From positions 62,001-126,000 of the forward strand of contig CAVYYD010000002.1 in NCBI GenBank assembly GCA_963772645.1: a stretch of 64,000 nt of DNA. The letters run 5' to 3'. Origin of the DNA: DASSQJ01 sp963772645 (GTDB lineage: Bacteria; Actinomycetota; Actinomycetes; Actinomycetales; Dermatophilaceae). Position 1 is the stretch's first letter, and the number at the start of each line of letters is the position of its first letter. Shown here piece by piece: positions 1 to 9,171 of the stretch. The translations under genes were made by a program, and so were the position numbers. The notes under the pieces were generated by a model, which was not told the origin of the DNA, searched no databases, and worked only from the letters and a program-made list of their open reading frames with translations.

Positions 1-3000
1 GGCCTTGCGGCCCGGCTGGTGGCGCCGTCGCCGGTCGCCCGGCTCCTGCGGCTCGCTCGGGTCGACGGCGCGGTCGGGCCACGGCAGGGCCGCGCCGTAG
101 GGGTTGGCCGGGTCGCTCGCCGCGAGGACCAGGGCCTGCGGGGCCGAGCGACCCGCGGCGCCGGCGCTCGCCCCGGAACCGGCCCGGAGCCGGTCGACCG
201 CCCCGCTCGTCCCGAACTGGGAGGCGCCGAGCCCCTCGACGAAGTACCCCCGCCGGACCCGCCCGGCCTCCTCGGCGCGTCCGAGGACCCGGTACACCCC
301 GGCGAACCCGCCGGGGACGTCCTCGGCGGCCACCGCGCCCCTCGTCAGGACCCCGTACCGGTCCAGGAGCAGCTCGGCGGTCGCGAGCGCCCGCAGCGTG
401 ACGTCGCGCTCGGCCGGGGGCAGCAGCGACCACCGCCCGCTGACCCGTGGCGGACCCGCGCGGGCGGGCAGGGCCGGGCGGGCCGGTACCGACCCGAGCG
501 CGCCGAGCGGACCGCGGCGCCCCCCGTACCGGCTGCGACGCGGTCCGGGAGCGGGGCGGCGGTGCGCCGTGCGACCACCGCCGAGCAGGCCGCGCACCGG
601 CGCGAAGGTGTCACCGGTGACCCGGCCGGCCCACACGAGGCTCCAGAGGGTGCCGGCCAGTGCCTCGTCGTCGGTGCTGCCGACCCGGTCCGAGAGCGAG
701 CGGAAGAAGTGCGCCCCACCCCCGGCGAGGGCGTCGAGCACCGCCAGCCCCTGCTCGCCGGGGACCTCGCCCGGGCCGGGACCGGGGAGGGTGAGGTGGG
801 CGGAGTCGGCGAGGTGCAGGCTGACCCATCCGTCGTCTCCGGGCAGCGACCCGTGGCCGCACCAGATCACCTCGCCGCCGGCCATGAGCTCGTCGAGCAG
901 CGCGGGGGTGTAGTCGACGACCCGGGCGGGCAGGACGAGCGACTCGACGGCACTCGCCGGCAGGACCGCCCCGCTCAGCTGCTCGACGGCGCGCAGCACG
1001 CCGTCGCGGCCGCGCAGGCGACCGCCGACGCCCTGCCACTCGGCGAGGAAGCGCGCGAAGGCGTCGGGGGTGACCGGCTCGACCTCGGCCCGCAGCGCGG
1101 CCAGCGAGCGGCGGCGCAGCATCCGGAGCACCTCGGCGTCGCAGAACTCGGTGGACCCACCGCCGGTCGGCAGCAGCTCGCCCTCGACGACCCGTCCGGT
1201 GGCGACGAGGCGGGCCAGGGCTGCGACGGCCACGGCGACGCCGATCCCGTACGCCCGGGCCACCTCCGCCGGGTGGAACGGCGCGTGGGTGCGGGCGTAC
1301 CGGGCGACGAGGTCGCCGAGGGGGTCGGGCACCGGGTCGAGGAAGGCCTGCGGCACCCCGGGTGGCAGCGAGGCGCCGAGGGCGTCGCGCAGGCGGGACG
1401 CGTCCTCGACCGCCGCCCACCGGCCCGAACCGGCGACCCGGACCGGGATGACCTGGCGCGCCCCGTGGAGCGCGCCGAGCCACGCCTCGACGTGCTCGCC
1501 GGTGGTCCCCTCCCGGCAGCGGGCGAGCACCGCGTCGGTCGACAGCGGCCCGAGGACGCGCAGCAGGTCGAGCACGTCCTCGCCGTCGCGGGCGGCCCGC
1601 TCGGGGGTCAGCCGCTGCAGCTCGGCCTCGGTCCTGGCCACCTGCTCGGCGTCGAGGAGGTCGCGCAGGGCCAGCCCCTCCGAGCCGCCGAGCAGCTCGG
1701 CGAGCAGGGTGGGGTCGAGGGCCAGCGCGGCGGCGCGCCGCTCCGCGAGCGGGCTGTCGCCCTCGTAGAGGAACTGGGCGACGTACCCGAAGAGCAGCGA
1801 CTTCGCGAACGGTGACGGCGTGGCCGACTCGACGTCGACGACGGTGACCCGCCGGCCGGCCACGTCCCGCATGAGGTCGACGAGGCCGGGCACGTCGAAG
1901 ACGTCCTGGACGCACTCGCGGACGGCCTCGAGGACGATGGGGAAGGTCGGGTAGCGGCTCGCGACCTCGAGCAGTTGGGACGCCCGCTGGCGCTGCTGCC
2001 ACAGCGGCTGGCGGCGGTCGGGCCGGCGGCGCGGGAGCAGCAGGGCCCGGGCGGCGCACTCGCGGAACCGGCTCGCGAAGAGGGCCGAACCACCTATCTC
2101 CTCGGTGACCATGCCGCGCACGTCGTCCGGGTCGAGGGTGACGAGCTCGAGGATCTCCCGGCCGACGCCCCGGGCGCCGAGCCCCCCCACCTCGTCGAGC
2201 TCGAGGTCGGGCAGGCGCAGGACGATGCCGTCGTCGCCGTGCATCGCCTGTACGTCGACCCCGAACCGGTCGCGCATCCGCGCGCTGACCGCGAGCGCCC
2301 ACGGGGCGTGGACCTGCGCGCCGAAGGGGGAGTGGACGGCGACCCGCCAGTCGCCGAGCTCGTCGCGGAAGCGCTCGACGACGACGGTGCGGTCGTCCGG
2401 GACGTGCCCGGTGGCCTCGCGCTGCTCGCGCAGGTAGGTGAGCAGGTTGTCGGCGGCCCACTCGTCGAGGCCGGCGGCCATGACCCGTTGCCGGGCTGCG
2501 TCGGCGGCCAGCGCCTCGACCTCGCGGACGAACGCGCCGACCGCCCGGCCCAGCTCGGCGGGCCGGCCGAGGGAGTCACCCTTCCAGAACGGCAGCCGGC
2601 CGGGGAGCCCGGGGGCGGGGGTGACGAGGACGCGGTCGTGGGTGATGTCCTCGATCCGCCACGTGCTCGTGCCGAGGGTGAAGAGGTCACCGACCCGGGA
2701 CTCGTAGACCATCTCCTCGTCGAGCTCGCCGACCCGCCGGCCGGGGCCCTCCCCGGTGGCGAGGAACACGGCGAAGAGGCCCCGGTCGGGGATGGTTCCG
2801 CCGGAGGTGACGGCGAGGCGCTGGGCGCCGCGGCGGCCGGTGAGGGTGTCGGCGAGCCGGTCCCAGGTGATCCGGGCCCGGAGCTCGGCGAAGTCCTCGC
2901 TCGGGTACCGGCCCGCGAGCATGTCGAGGACCGACTCGAGCACCGGCCGGGTGAGCGTGGCGTACGGCGCGGCGCGACGGGCGAGGGCCAGGACGTCGTC

Positions 3001-4443
3001 GACCGACCACTCGTCGAGGGCGCACATCGCGACCACCTGCTGGGCCAGGACGTCGAGCGGGTTGGCCGGGACGTGCAGCGCCTCGATCCGCCCCGCGAGC
3101 ATCCGCTCGACGACGACCGCGGTCTGGACGAGGTCCCCGCGGAACTTCGGGAAGAGCACCCCGCGGGAGACCGCGCCGACCTGGTGCCCGGCCCGGCCCA
3201 CCCGCTGGAGCCCGGAGGCCACCGACGGCGGCGACTCCACCTGGACGACGAGGTCGACCGCACCCATGTCGATGCCGAGCTCGAGGCTGCTCGTCGCGAC
3301 GACGGCGGGGAGGCGGCCCGACTTCAGCTCCTCCTCGATGGCAGCCCGCTGCTCCTTGCTCACCGAGCCGTGGTGGGCGCGGGCGAGGACGGCCGGGGCC
3401 CCCGAGGACTGCCCCGACTGGGCCATGACCTGCGCCGGGGCCCGGCCCGGGGTGGCCGCGCGGGCCGGGCCACCCGGGGCGCCCACGGCATCGGCCCCAC
3501 CGGCGGCCTCGACCCGCTCCTGCCAGATCTCGTTGAGGCGGGTGGTGAGCCGCTCGGCGAGCCGGCGGCTGTTGCTGAAGACGAGGGTGGAGGTGTGCTC
3601 GGCGACGAGGTCGACGATGCGCTCCTCGACGTGGGGCCAGATGGACGCCCGCTGCTCCTGCCCGGAGGCCGCGCCGGACAGGTCGCCGGTGGGCTGCCCG
3701 AGCTCGGACATGTCGGGGACCGGGACGACGACGCGGAGGTCCCAGCGTTTCTCCGACGGCGGCTGGACCACCTCGACCGGACGGCCCCCCGCGAGGTAGC
3801 GGGCCACCTCCTCGACCGGCCGGACCGTGGCCGAGAGCCCGATCCGCTGGGCCGGCTGCTCGAGGAGGGCGTCGAGCCGCTCGAGGGAGAGCGCCAGGTG
3901 GGCCCCGCGCTTCGTGCCGGCGAGGGCGTGCACCTCGTCGAGGATGACCGTCTCGACGCCGGTGAGCGCCTCGCGGGCGGCCGAGGTGAGGAGCAGGAAG
4001 AGCGACTCCGGCGTCGTGATGAGGATGTCGCTCGGGGCCCGGGCGAAGACGCGGCGCTCGTCTGCCGGGGTGTCGCCGGAGCGGACCGCCACGGTGATGT
4101 CGGGCTCGGGCAGCCCGAGCCGCGCGGCGGCGTGCCGGATGCCGACGAGCGGGCTGCGCAGGTTCCGCTCGACGTCGACGGCGAGCGCCTTCATCGGCGA
4201 GACGTAGAGGACCCGGCAGCGGCGCCTCCGGTCCTCGGGGACCGGCTCGTCGGCGAGCCGGTCGAGGGCCCAGAGGAAGGCCGAGAGGGTCTTGCCCGAC
4301 CCCGTGGGGGCGACGACGAGGGCGTGGTGGCCGCCGCTGACCGCCGCCCAGGCGCCGGCCTGGGCGGGCGTGGGCGCGCTGAAGCTCCCGCGGAACCAGG
4401 CGGCGGTTGCGGGGGAGAAGCGGTCGAGGACGTCACTGGCCAT
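1..4443 (-). CDS. lhr: Lhr-type superfamily 2 ATP-dependent helicase, 3' end outside the window
   Basis: Large SF2 helicase of the Lhr family, which in actinobacteria is a DNA-damage-linked 3'-5' translocase acting on RNA:DNA and DNA duplexes. The frame is open for 1481 codons from ATG 4443 to base 1 without a stop, so the C-terminus lies off the left edge; Lhr proteins are about 1500 residues, so little is missing. Visible are the Walker A motif PTGSGKT (residues 45-51), the DEVH box (169-172), the helicase core with LSATVRP and FSNSRRLAERL, and the long Lhr-specific C-terminal part, ending with the family's ANPYGAALPWP and a GRKA tail. It starts 60 bp after the stop of the oxidoreductase encoded on the same strand, so the two may be cotranscribed. 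The frame is intact. Family is certain; substrate here is inferred. Confidence 0.93.
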   Translation of the reverse strand, partial: MASDVLDRFSPATAAWFRGSFSAPTPAQAGAWAAVSGGHHALVVAPTGSGKTLSAFLWALDRLADEPVPEDRRRRCRVLYVSPMKALAVDVERNLRSPLVGIRHAAARLGLPEPDITVAVRSGDTPADERRVFARAPSDILITTPESLFLLLTSAAREALTGVETVILDEVHALAGTKRGAHLALSLERLDALLEQPAQRIGLSATVRPVEEVARYLAGGRPVEVVQPPSEKRWDLRVVVPVPDMSELGQPTGDLSGAASGQEQRASIWPHVEERIVDLVAEHTSTLVFSNSRRLAERLTTRLNEIWQERVEAAGGADAVGAPGGPARAATPGRAPAQVMAQSGQSSGAPAVLARAHHGSVSKEQRAAIEEELKSGRLPAVVATSSLELGIDMGAVDLVVQVESPPSVASGLQRVGRAGHQVGAVSRGVLFPKFRGDLVQTAVVVERMLAGRIEALHVPANPLDVLAQQVVAMCALDEWSVDDVLALARRAAPYATLTRPVLESVLDMLAGRYPSEDFAELRARITWDRLADTLTGRRGAQRLAVTSGGTIPDRGLFAVFLATGEGPGRRVGELDEEMVYESRVGDLFTLGTSTWRIEDITHDRVLVTPAPGLPGRLPFWKGDSLGRPAELGRAVGAFVREVEALAADAARQRVMAAGLDEWAADNLLTYLREQREATGHVPDDRTVVVERFRDELGDWRVAVHSPFGAQVHAPWALAVSARMRDRFGVDVQAMHGDDGIVLRLPDLELDEVGGLGARGVGREILELVTLDPDDVRGMVTEEIGGSALFASRFRECAARALLLPRRRPDRRQPLWQQRQRASQLLEVASRYPTFPIVLEAVRECVQDVFDVPGLVDLMRDVAGRRVTVVDVESATPSPFAKSLLFGYVAQFLYEGDSPLAERRAAALALDPTLLAELLGGSEGLALRDLLDAEQVARTEAELQRLTPERAARDGEDVLDLLRVLGPLSTDAVLARCREGTTGEHVEAWLGALHGARQVIPVRVAGSGRWAAVEDASRLRDALGASLPPGVPQAFLDPVPDPLGDLVARYARTHAPFHPAEVARAYGIGVAVAVAALARLVATGRVVEGELLPTGGGSTEFCDAEVLRMLRRRSLAALRAEVEPVTPDAFARFLAEWQGVGGRLRGRDGVLRAVEQLSGAVLPASAVESLVLPARVVDYTPALLDELMAGGEVIWCGHGSLPGDDGWVSLHLADSAHLTLPGPGPGEVPGEQGLAVLDALAGGGAHFFRSLSDRVGSTDDEALAGTLWSLVWAGRVTGDTFAPVRGLLGGGRTAHRRPAPGPRRSRYGGRRGPLGALGSVPARPALPARAGPPRVSGRWSLLPPAERDVTLRALATAELLLDRYGVLTRGAVAAEDVPGGFAGVYRVLGRAEEAGRVRRGYFVEGLGASQFGTSGAVDRLRAGSGASAGAAGRSAPQALVLAASDPANPYGAALPWPDRAVDPSEPQEPGDRRRRHQPGRKA

Positions 4444-4503
4444 GCTCGCCCCACCCTCTCACCCGGCGCCGACAGCGGGGCCGCGGAGCGGCGTCGGCGG
4501 CTC

Positions 4504-6682
4504 TCACCCGGGCTCGGCGCGCGCCGGCTCCACCCGGGAGACCTCGCAGACCGAGGCCCGCAGCGGCGAGCTGCCGCTGACCGGATCGCTCGGGCCCTGC
4601 CGGAGGACGAGGTTGAGGTTGGCGCTGCCCGGCCCGTACGGCGGGTAGCCGGGAAGGCCCAGCTCGTCGCAGGCCTGCCACCAGCCGTGCTGGGCGACGA
4701 CGACGCCCGGGTCCAGGCTCGCGTTCGGCTTCACCCGGGCGCGGATGCTGCCCTCGGGGGTCTCGAGCGAGACCCAGTCCCCGGCGGCCAGCGCGCGCGC
4801 CTCGGCGGTGCTCGGGTGCATCTCGAGCTGGGGGTCCGGGGCGCTCTTGCGCAGGGACGCGACCTGCCGGTGCTGGGTCTCGCAGAAGAACAGCGACTTC
4901 GCGCAGCTGAGGACGAGCGGGTACCGGTCGGCCAGGTCCGGCCGGGAGAGCGGGCCCGTCGGCTCCTCGAACGCGGGCAACGGGTCGTACCCGTGCGCTG
5001 CCAGGGTGCTCGAGTACAGCTCCACCCTGCCGGACGGCGTCGCGAACCCCGTCTGCCGGTACTTCCGGTGCCGGGTGGTCAGTGGCACCCGGATGCCCTC
5101 CGGGTGGGCCCGCAGCTCCTCGAGGGTGATGCCGCTCGGCGCCAGCTGGTGGCGGAACGCGGCGTCGACGTCCCCGTCCCAGAAGTCGGCGCCCAGGCCC
5201 AGCCGGGTCGCGAGGTCGAAGACGATCCGCAGGTCCGAGCGGGCCTCGCCGCGCGGGGCGACGAGCGGGCGCCGGAGCTGGACGAGGCACTGGGCGTCCT
5301 GGCTGTACTCGAAGCCGACCTTAAGGGCCTCGGACTCGAAGGGGCTGGCCACCGGGAGGACGATGTCGGCGAGCTCCCCGGTCGGGGTCACGAAGAGGTC
5401 GGCGTGGACGAAGAAGTCGAGCCGGCTCAACGCCTGGCGTCCCCGGGCGCTGTCGGCGTGGGCCATCACGAGGTTGCCGCCGAACCCGACGAGCGTCGTG
5501 ATCCGCCCGTCCAGCGCCGCGGAGTAGAGGTCCTCGCCGGTGACGAAGCCGAACCGGGCCGGGCCCAGGGGCCGGCGGTCCGCGCCGACGGCGGGAGCCC
5601 GGACCCGGGCGAGGAGCTCCTTGCCGTCGACCGGGTTCGAGGGCACCGCCTCGAACAGGACGTTGCCGCCCGGCACGTCGAGGCTGCCGGTCAGGGCGTA
5701 GAGGACGTCGACGGCGCGGATGGTCTGGGTCGCACCGCTGTGCTGTTCCAGCCCGCTCCACGTGTAGAACGCGACCGGGCGCGACTCCCACAGCGTCCTC
5801 GCCGTCGCGACGACGTCACCGGCCGGTACGCCGGTGATCCCCTCGGCGACCTCCGGGGTGAACTGCGCGCACCGTGCGGCGAGCAGGTCCCAGACGGTCG
5901 CGCCGTCGACGACCTCGGCCGCGTTGGTCCAGTCGCGCACGAAGTCGGCGTCGTACCAGCCGTTCTCGATCATCACGTGGATCAGGGACAGGGCGAGCGC
6001 GGCGTCGGTCCCGGGACGGACCCGCAGCCAGTGGTCGGCCTTGGCGGCGAGGCCGGCCTTGCGCGGGTCGACGACGACGAGCCTGGCCCTGCGGGCGAGC
6101 GCGGCCACGGTGCTCGTCGCGTGCGCGAGCCGGGCCACCGACGGGTTGTACCCCCAGTAGAGGATGCAGCCGGCGTTGTCGAGGTCGGGCAGGTAGGTAC
6201 CGGGCACCGAGGCGCCGAAGGTGTAGAGCGGCGCGAGGAAGCGGCCCCATCCGCAGAGCTCCATGTAGTTGCTGAAGTTCGGGCTCCCGAACGCCCGGAC
6301 GAGCCGCTGGACCCACTCGATGGCGTCGCTGATCGCCGACGTCGACGGCGAGCTCGTGCTGAAGCAGACCGACTCCGGGCCGCCGGCGGTGGCGGCCGTG
6401 GTGAGCCGCTGCGCGACCGCGTCCAGGGCCTCGTCCCAGGTGATCCGCTCCCACCCCCGGGTCCGGGTCACCCTTGGGGCGGGTGCGCCGCATCGGGTGC
6501 AGGAGGCGGTCAGGGTGGGAGACGATCTCCGGGGCCGCCTTGCCCTTGAGGCAGATCGCCCGCCCGGTCGGGTGGGACGGGTCGGGCAGCAGCGCGCGGA
6601 ACGTGCCGTCGGCGACCTCGGCCCGGGCGCCGCAGCGTGAGACGCACAGGGGGCAGAACGTAGGAACCGGGTCCCCACTCAT
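4504..6682 (-). CDS. Molybdopterin (bis-MGD) oxidoreductase, interrupted by a one-base frameshift
   Basis: Catalytic subunit-like member of the DMSO-reductase superfamily. The N-terminus beginning at ATG 6682 carries a [4Fe-4S] motif C-x2-C-x3-C (FCPLCVSRC) followed by ICLKG. After about 75 residues the frame moves by one base; the rest reads on with GWERITWDEALDAV, the MELCGWGRF segment near the expected metal-ligand region, and a C-terminal molybdopterin dinucleotide-binding domain ending EPARAEPG. The break maps to a run of five C (plus strand, 6454-6458); removing one restores PDPGWERITW. Corrected length is about 725 residues, normal for the family. No Tat signal, electron-transfer subunit or chaperone gene is adjacent, so substrate and redox partner are unknown. 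The frameshift may be sequencing error or a fresh mutation. A hexamer GAGAAT six bases before the start could be a -10 of a leaderless transcript. Confidence 0.82.
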
Positions 6683-6762
6683 CCCGCGATTCTCGCGCCC
6701 GCCGGGTCCCGGGGCAACGCCGTCCCGGGGCGACGGATCCCGTCGCCCCACGGGGCCGGGCG

Positions 6763-7812
6763 TCAGGTGGCGGGCTGCTGCTGGGTGACGCAGTGGACCC
6801 CGCCGCCGCGCTCGAACAGCGGCCGCGCGTCGACGCCGACCACGGTCCTCCCCGGGTAGGCGCGCTCGAGGACGGCGAGCGAGTCGGCGTCCTGGTCGTC
6901 CTCGAACGCACAGGCCACGACGCCGCCGTTGACGACGAGGTGGTTGATGTAGGACCAGTCCACCCAGCCCTCGCCGTCCTCGAGGGTCCGCGGCGCCGGG
7001 ACCCGGACCACCTCGAGCCGCTCGCCCCGGGCGTCCCGGGCCGCCGACAGCAGCTGCTCGAGCTCGACGCAGACCTCGTGGTCGGGATGCGCTGGGTCGG
7101 CCTGCCAGTGCAGCAGGACGGTGCCCGGCGCGGCGAAGGTCGCGACGATGTCGACGTGGCCGCGGGTGCCGAACTCGTCGTAGTCGCGGGTCAGCCCGCG
7201 CGGCAACCACAGCGGCGTCGTCGCGCCGATCGTGCGGGCCATCTCGGCCTCGACGTCGGCGCGGGCCAGGCCCGGGTTGCGGCCCGGGTCGAGCTGGACG
7301 GTCTCGGTGAGCAGGACCGTGCCGAGCCCGTCGACGTGGATGCCGCCACCCTCGTTGACCAGCTCCGAGCCGACCCGCCGGGCCCCGGCCCAGTCGGCCA
7401 CCTCGCAGGCGACGAGCGCGTCGTCGTCCCAGGTGGCCCACTCCTGGGCGCCCCAGCCGTTGAAGACCCAGTCGACCGCGCCGAGCGAGCCGTCCTCGCC
7501 GAGGACGAAGGTCGGGCCGATGTCGCGCATCCACGCGTCGTCGAGCGAGAGCCCCGCCACCGTCACGTCGTGCTCGGTGGACCCGCCCCGGCCGACCCAG
7601 GTGCGGGCCAGGTCGACGTCGGCCGGGTCGGCGACGAGGGTCACCGGTTCGAACGCCGCGACCGCCCGGGCCACGGCGGCCCAGGTCCGCCGGGCGGTGT
7701 CGGCCTCCTGCGCGGAGTCGCCGAGGGTGTAGCCGGCCGACGGCCAGGCCATCCAGGTGCGCTCGTGCGGCTCCCACTCGGCGGGCATCCGCCACCGGCC
7801 GGCGTGCGGCAC
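6763..7812 (-). CDS. aguA: Agmatine deiminase
   Basis: Hydrolyses agmatine to N-carbamoylputrescine and ammonia, the first step of the agmatine route to putrescine. The 349-residue product belongs to the guanidino-group-modifying (PPADH) fold: WMRDIGPTF near residue 95, NEGGGIHVDG around 165, the GTRGHVDI histidine segment, and the C-terminal nucleophile Cys341 in GGGVHCVTQQQPAT. Length is typical. It starts 4 bp after the stop of the upstream nitrilase-family gene on the same strand, forming a two-gene operon with the enzyme that acts on its product. AguB is translated first in this operon. Assignment is firm at family level; substrate follows from motif and partner. Confidence 0.93.
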   Translation of the reverse strand: MPHAGRWRMPAEWEPHERTWMAWPSAGYTLGDSAQEADTARRTWAAVARAVAAFEPVTLVADPADVDLARTWVGRGGSTEHDVTVAGLSLDDAWMRDIGPTFVLGEDGSLGAVDWVFNGWGAQEWATWDDDALVACEVADWAGARRVGSELVNEGGGIHVDGLGTVLLTETVQLDPGRNPGLARADVEAEMARTIGATTPLWLPRGLTRDYDEFGTRGHVDIVATFAAPGTVLLHWQADPAHPDHEVCVELEQLLSAARDARGERLEVVRVPAPRTLEDGEGWVDWSYINHLVVNGGVVACAFEDDQDADSLAVLERAYPGRTVVGVDARPLFERGGGVHCVTQQQPAT

Positions 7813-7816
7813 CGGC

Positions 7817-8791
7817 TCAGACCTCCCGCCGGTGCTCGGGCCGGACCGGTTCCAGCAGGACGCCGTAGGAGTCCGGGCGGCGGGTGGCGAGGAACGGGAA
7901 GAGCTCGAGCCAGTCCCGGCGCTGGGCGAGGTCGAGGTCGGCGACGAGGGCGACCGCCTCGTCCCGGGGGGCCCGCACGAGCACCCGGCCGTAGGGGTCG
8001 GCGACGAACGAGGAGCCGTAGAAGGTGATCAGGCCCTCGGTCCCGTACCGGTTCGGGGCGACGACGAACAGGCCGCTGGCGATGGCGTGCCCGACGATCG
8101 TGTGCTCCCACAGCGGCTGGGTGTCGAAGTCGGGGTGGTCGGGCTCGGAGCCGATCGCGGTCGGGTAGGCGAGCACCTCCGCCCCGCCGATGCTGTACGC
8201 GCGGGCCACCTCAGGGAACCACTCGTCCCAGCAGGTCGGCAGCCCGACCCGCATCCGGACTCCGGCCCGCGCGAGGTCGTGCACCGGGTAGGCCTCCGGG
8301 GCGGGGCCGGGACGGAAGTAGCGGTCCTCGTAGTACCCCGCCGTGACCGGGATGTGGGTCTTGCGGGTGCGGGCGAGGAGGCGGCCGTCGGGGGCGACGA
8401 GGACCGCGGTGTTGAAGCCGAGCCCGTCCTCGGAGCCGTCCGGCGCCGGGGACCGCTCGAAGAGGCTGGCGTGGACCAGCGCCCCGGTGTCCGCGGCGGC
8501 CTCGCGGGCGAAGGCCAGGGTCGGGCCCCCCTCCAGGTGCTCGGCGGTCGCGTCGGGCCGCCCTTGCGGGAGGGTGTCGGCGGGGTAGCGCGAGAGGGTG
8601 AGCTCGGGGAGGAACACCACCTTCGCGCCGGCGCCGGCGGCGGTGCGGACCCCGTCGAGGAGGGTCGCCCGCAGCCGCTCCTGGTCGGGGTCCCAGGCGT
8701 GCTGCACGAGGCCGACCCGCACCGGCGGCTCGGTCGGCTCGTGGACGCGGGCGGGCGAGGCCGGGACCCCGTCGGCGGTGAGGAGGCGCAT
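7817..8791 (-). CDS. aguB: N-carbamoylputrescine amidase (nitrilase family)
   Basis: Carbon-nitrogen hydrolase that cleaves N-carbamoylputrescine to putrescine, CO2 and ammonia. The Glu-Lys-Cys triad is visible: Glu63 in FLPELTLSRYP, Lys in TRKTHIPV, and Cys in LPTCWDEWFPE. I chose ATG 8791 (324 residues) over an upstream in-frame ATG at 8848 because a CATACT -10-like hexamer ends six bases before it and the extra 19 residues are basic and unlike the family. The next gene downstream, only 4 bp away, is agmatine deiminase, which supports the specific substrate. Together they make putrescine from agmatine without ornithine decarboxylase. Confidence 0.9.
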   Translation of the reverse strand: MRLLTADGVPASPARVHEPTEPPVRVGLVQHAWDPDQERLRATLLDGVRTAAGAGAKVVFLPELTLSRYPADTLPQGRPDATAEHLEGGPTLAFAREAAADTGALVHASLFERSPAPDGSEDGLGFNTAVLVAPDGRLLARTRKTHIPVTAGYYEDRYFRPGPAPEAYPVHDLARAGVRMRVGLPTCWDEWFPEVARAYSIGGAEVLAYPTAIGSEPDHPDFDTQPLWEHTIVGHAIASGLFVVAPNRYGTEGLITFYGSSFVADPYGRVLVRAPRDEAVALVADLDLAQRRDWLELFPFLATRRPDSYGVLLEPVRPEHRREV

Positions 8792-8797
8792 GGCGCC

Positions 8798-8803
8798 AGT
8801 ATG
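8798..8803 (-). promoter_or_regulatory. -10 hexamer for leaderless aguBA transcript
   Basis: Reading the minus strand, CATACT lies six bases before the aguB ATG, placing the transcription start at or next to the start codon. It sits back to back with a second -10 on the plus strand at 8843. No clear -35 is visible. Confidence 0.4.
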
Positions 8804-8842
8804 CCGCCGGGCCCGGGCGAGCCACGGCCGTGGCACGGCACG

Positions 8843-8848
8843 TACCAT
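8843..8848 (+). promoter_or_regulatory. -10 hexamer for leaderless DUF3046 transcript
   Basis: TACCAT followed by a seven-base spacer and the GTG start at 8856. This geometry puts the transcript start on the initiation codon; there is no Shine-Dalgarno. Confidence 0.5.
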
Positions 8849-8855
8849 CGCCGGC

Positions 8856-9077
8856 GTGCGTCACTCGAGGTTCTGGCAGCTCATGGGCGAGGAGTTCGGC
8901 GAGGCCTATGCCGACTCGCTCGCCCGCTCGCACGTCATGGCCACCCTCGGCGGTCGTACCGCGGTCGAGGCGCTCGACGCAGGGGTGCCGCCGCGGGACG
9001 TGTGGGTCGCCGTCTGCGCCGACCTGGACGTGCCCGAGGAGCGCCGCCACGGCCGCGACCTCCCGCGCCGGCGCTGA
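8856..9077 (+). CDS. DUF3046 family protein
   Basis: Small 73-residue protein reading MRHSRFWQLMGEEFGEAY at the start, with a central SLARSHVMATLGGRTAVEAL and C-terminal PPRDVWVAVCADLDVPEERR. This matches DUF3046, an actinobacterial family of unknown function that in mycobacteria lies beside recA. Here it is on the same strand as recA but 4.5 kb upstream, separated by a phosphatase and an ABC exporter. Start GTG 8856 is chosen because family members begin MRH and a -10 hexamer sits seven bases before it. No function is assigned; the recA link is known only from gene neighbourhood in other genomes. Confidence 0.85.
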   Translation: MRHSRFWQLMGEEFGEAYADSLARSHVMATLGGRTAVEALDAGVPPRDVWVAVCADLDVPEERRHGRDLPRRR

Positions 9078-9171
9078 GGCCGGTCGAGCCCTTGCTCGGA
9101 AACCCTGCGCGGGGAGTCCACGCCGGTTAGCCTGCTGCGACCGTTGCGGGTGCCGGGAGGAGGGGCAGGGG

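Noticed and set aside
1975..6549. A 1524-codon open frame on the plus strand across lhr and the oxidoreductase
   Set aside because: It is the antisense shadow of lhr, an effect of very high third-position G+C; the residues are Arg/Gly/Ala/Glu-rich with no domain, and the minus-strand proteins are unmistakable.
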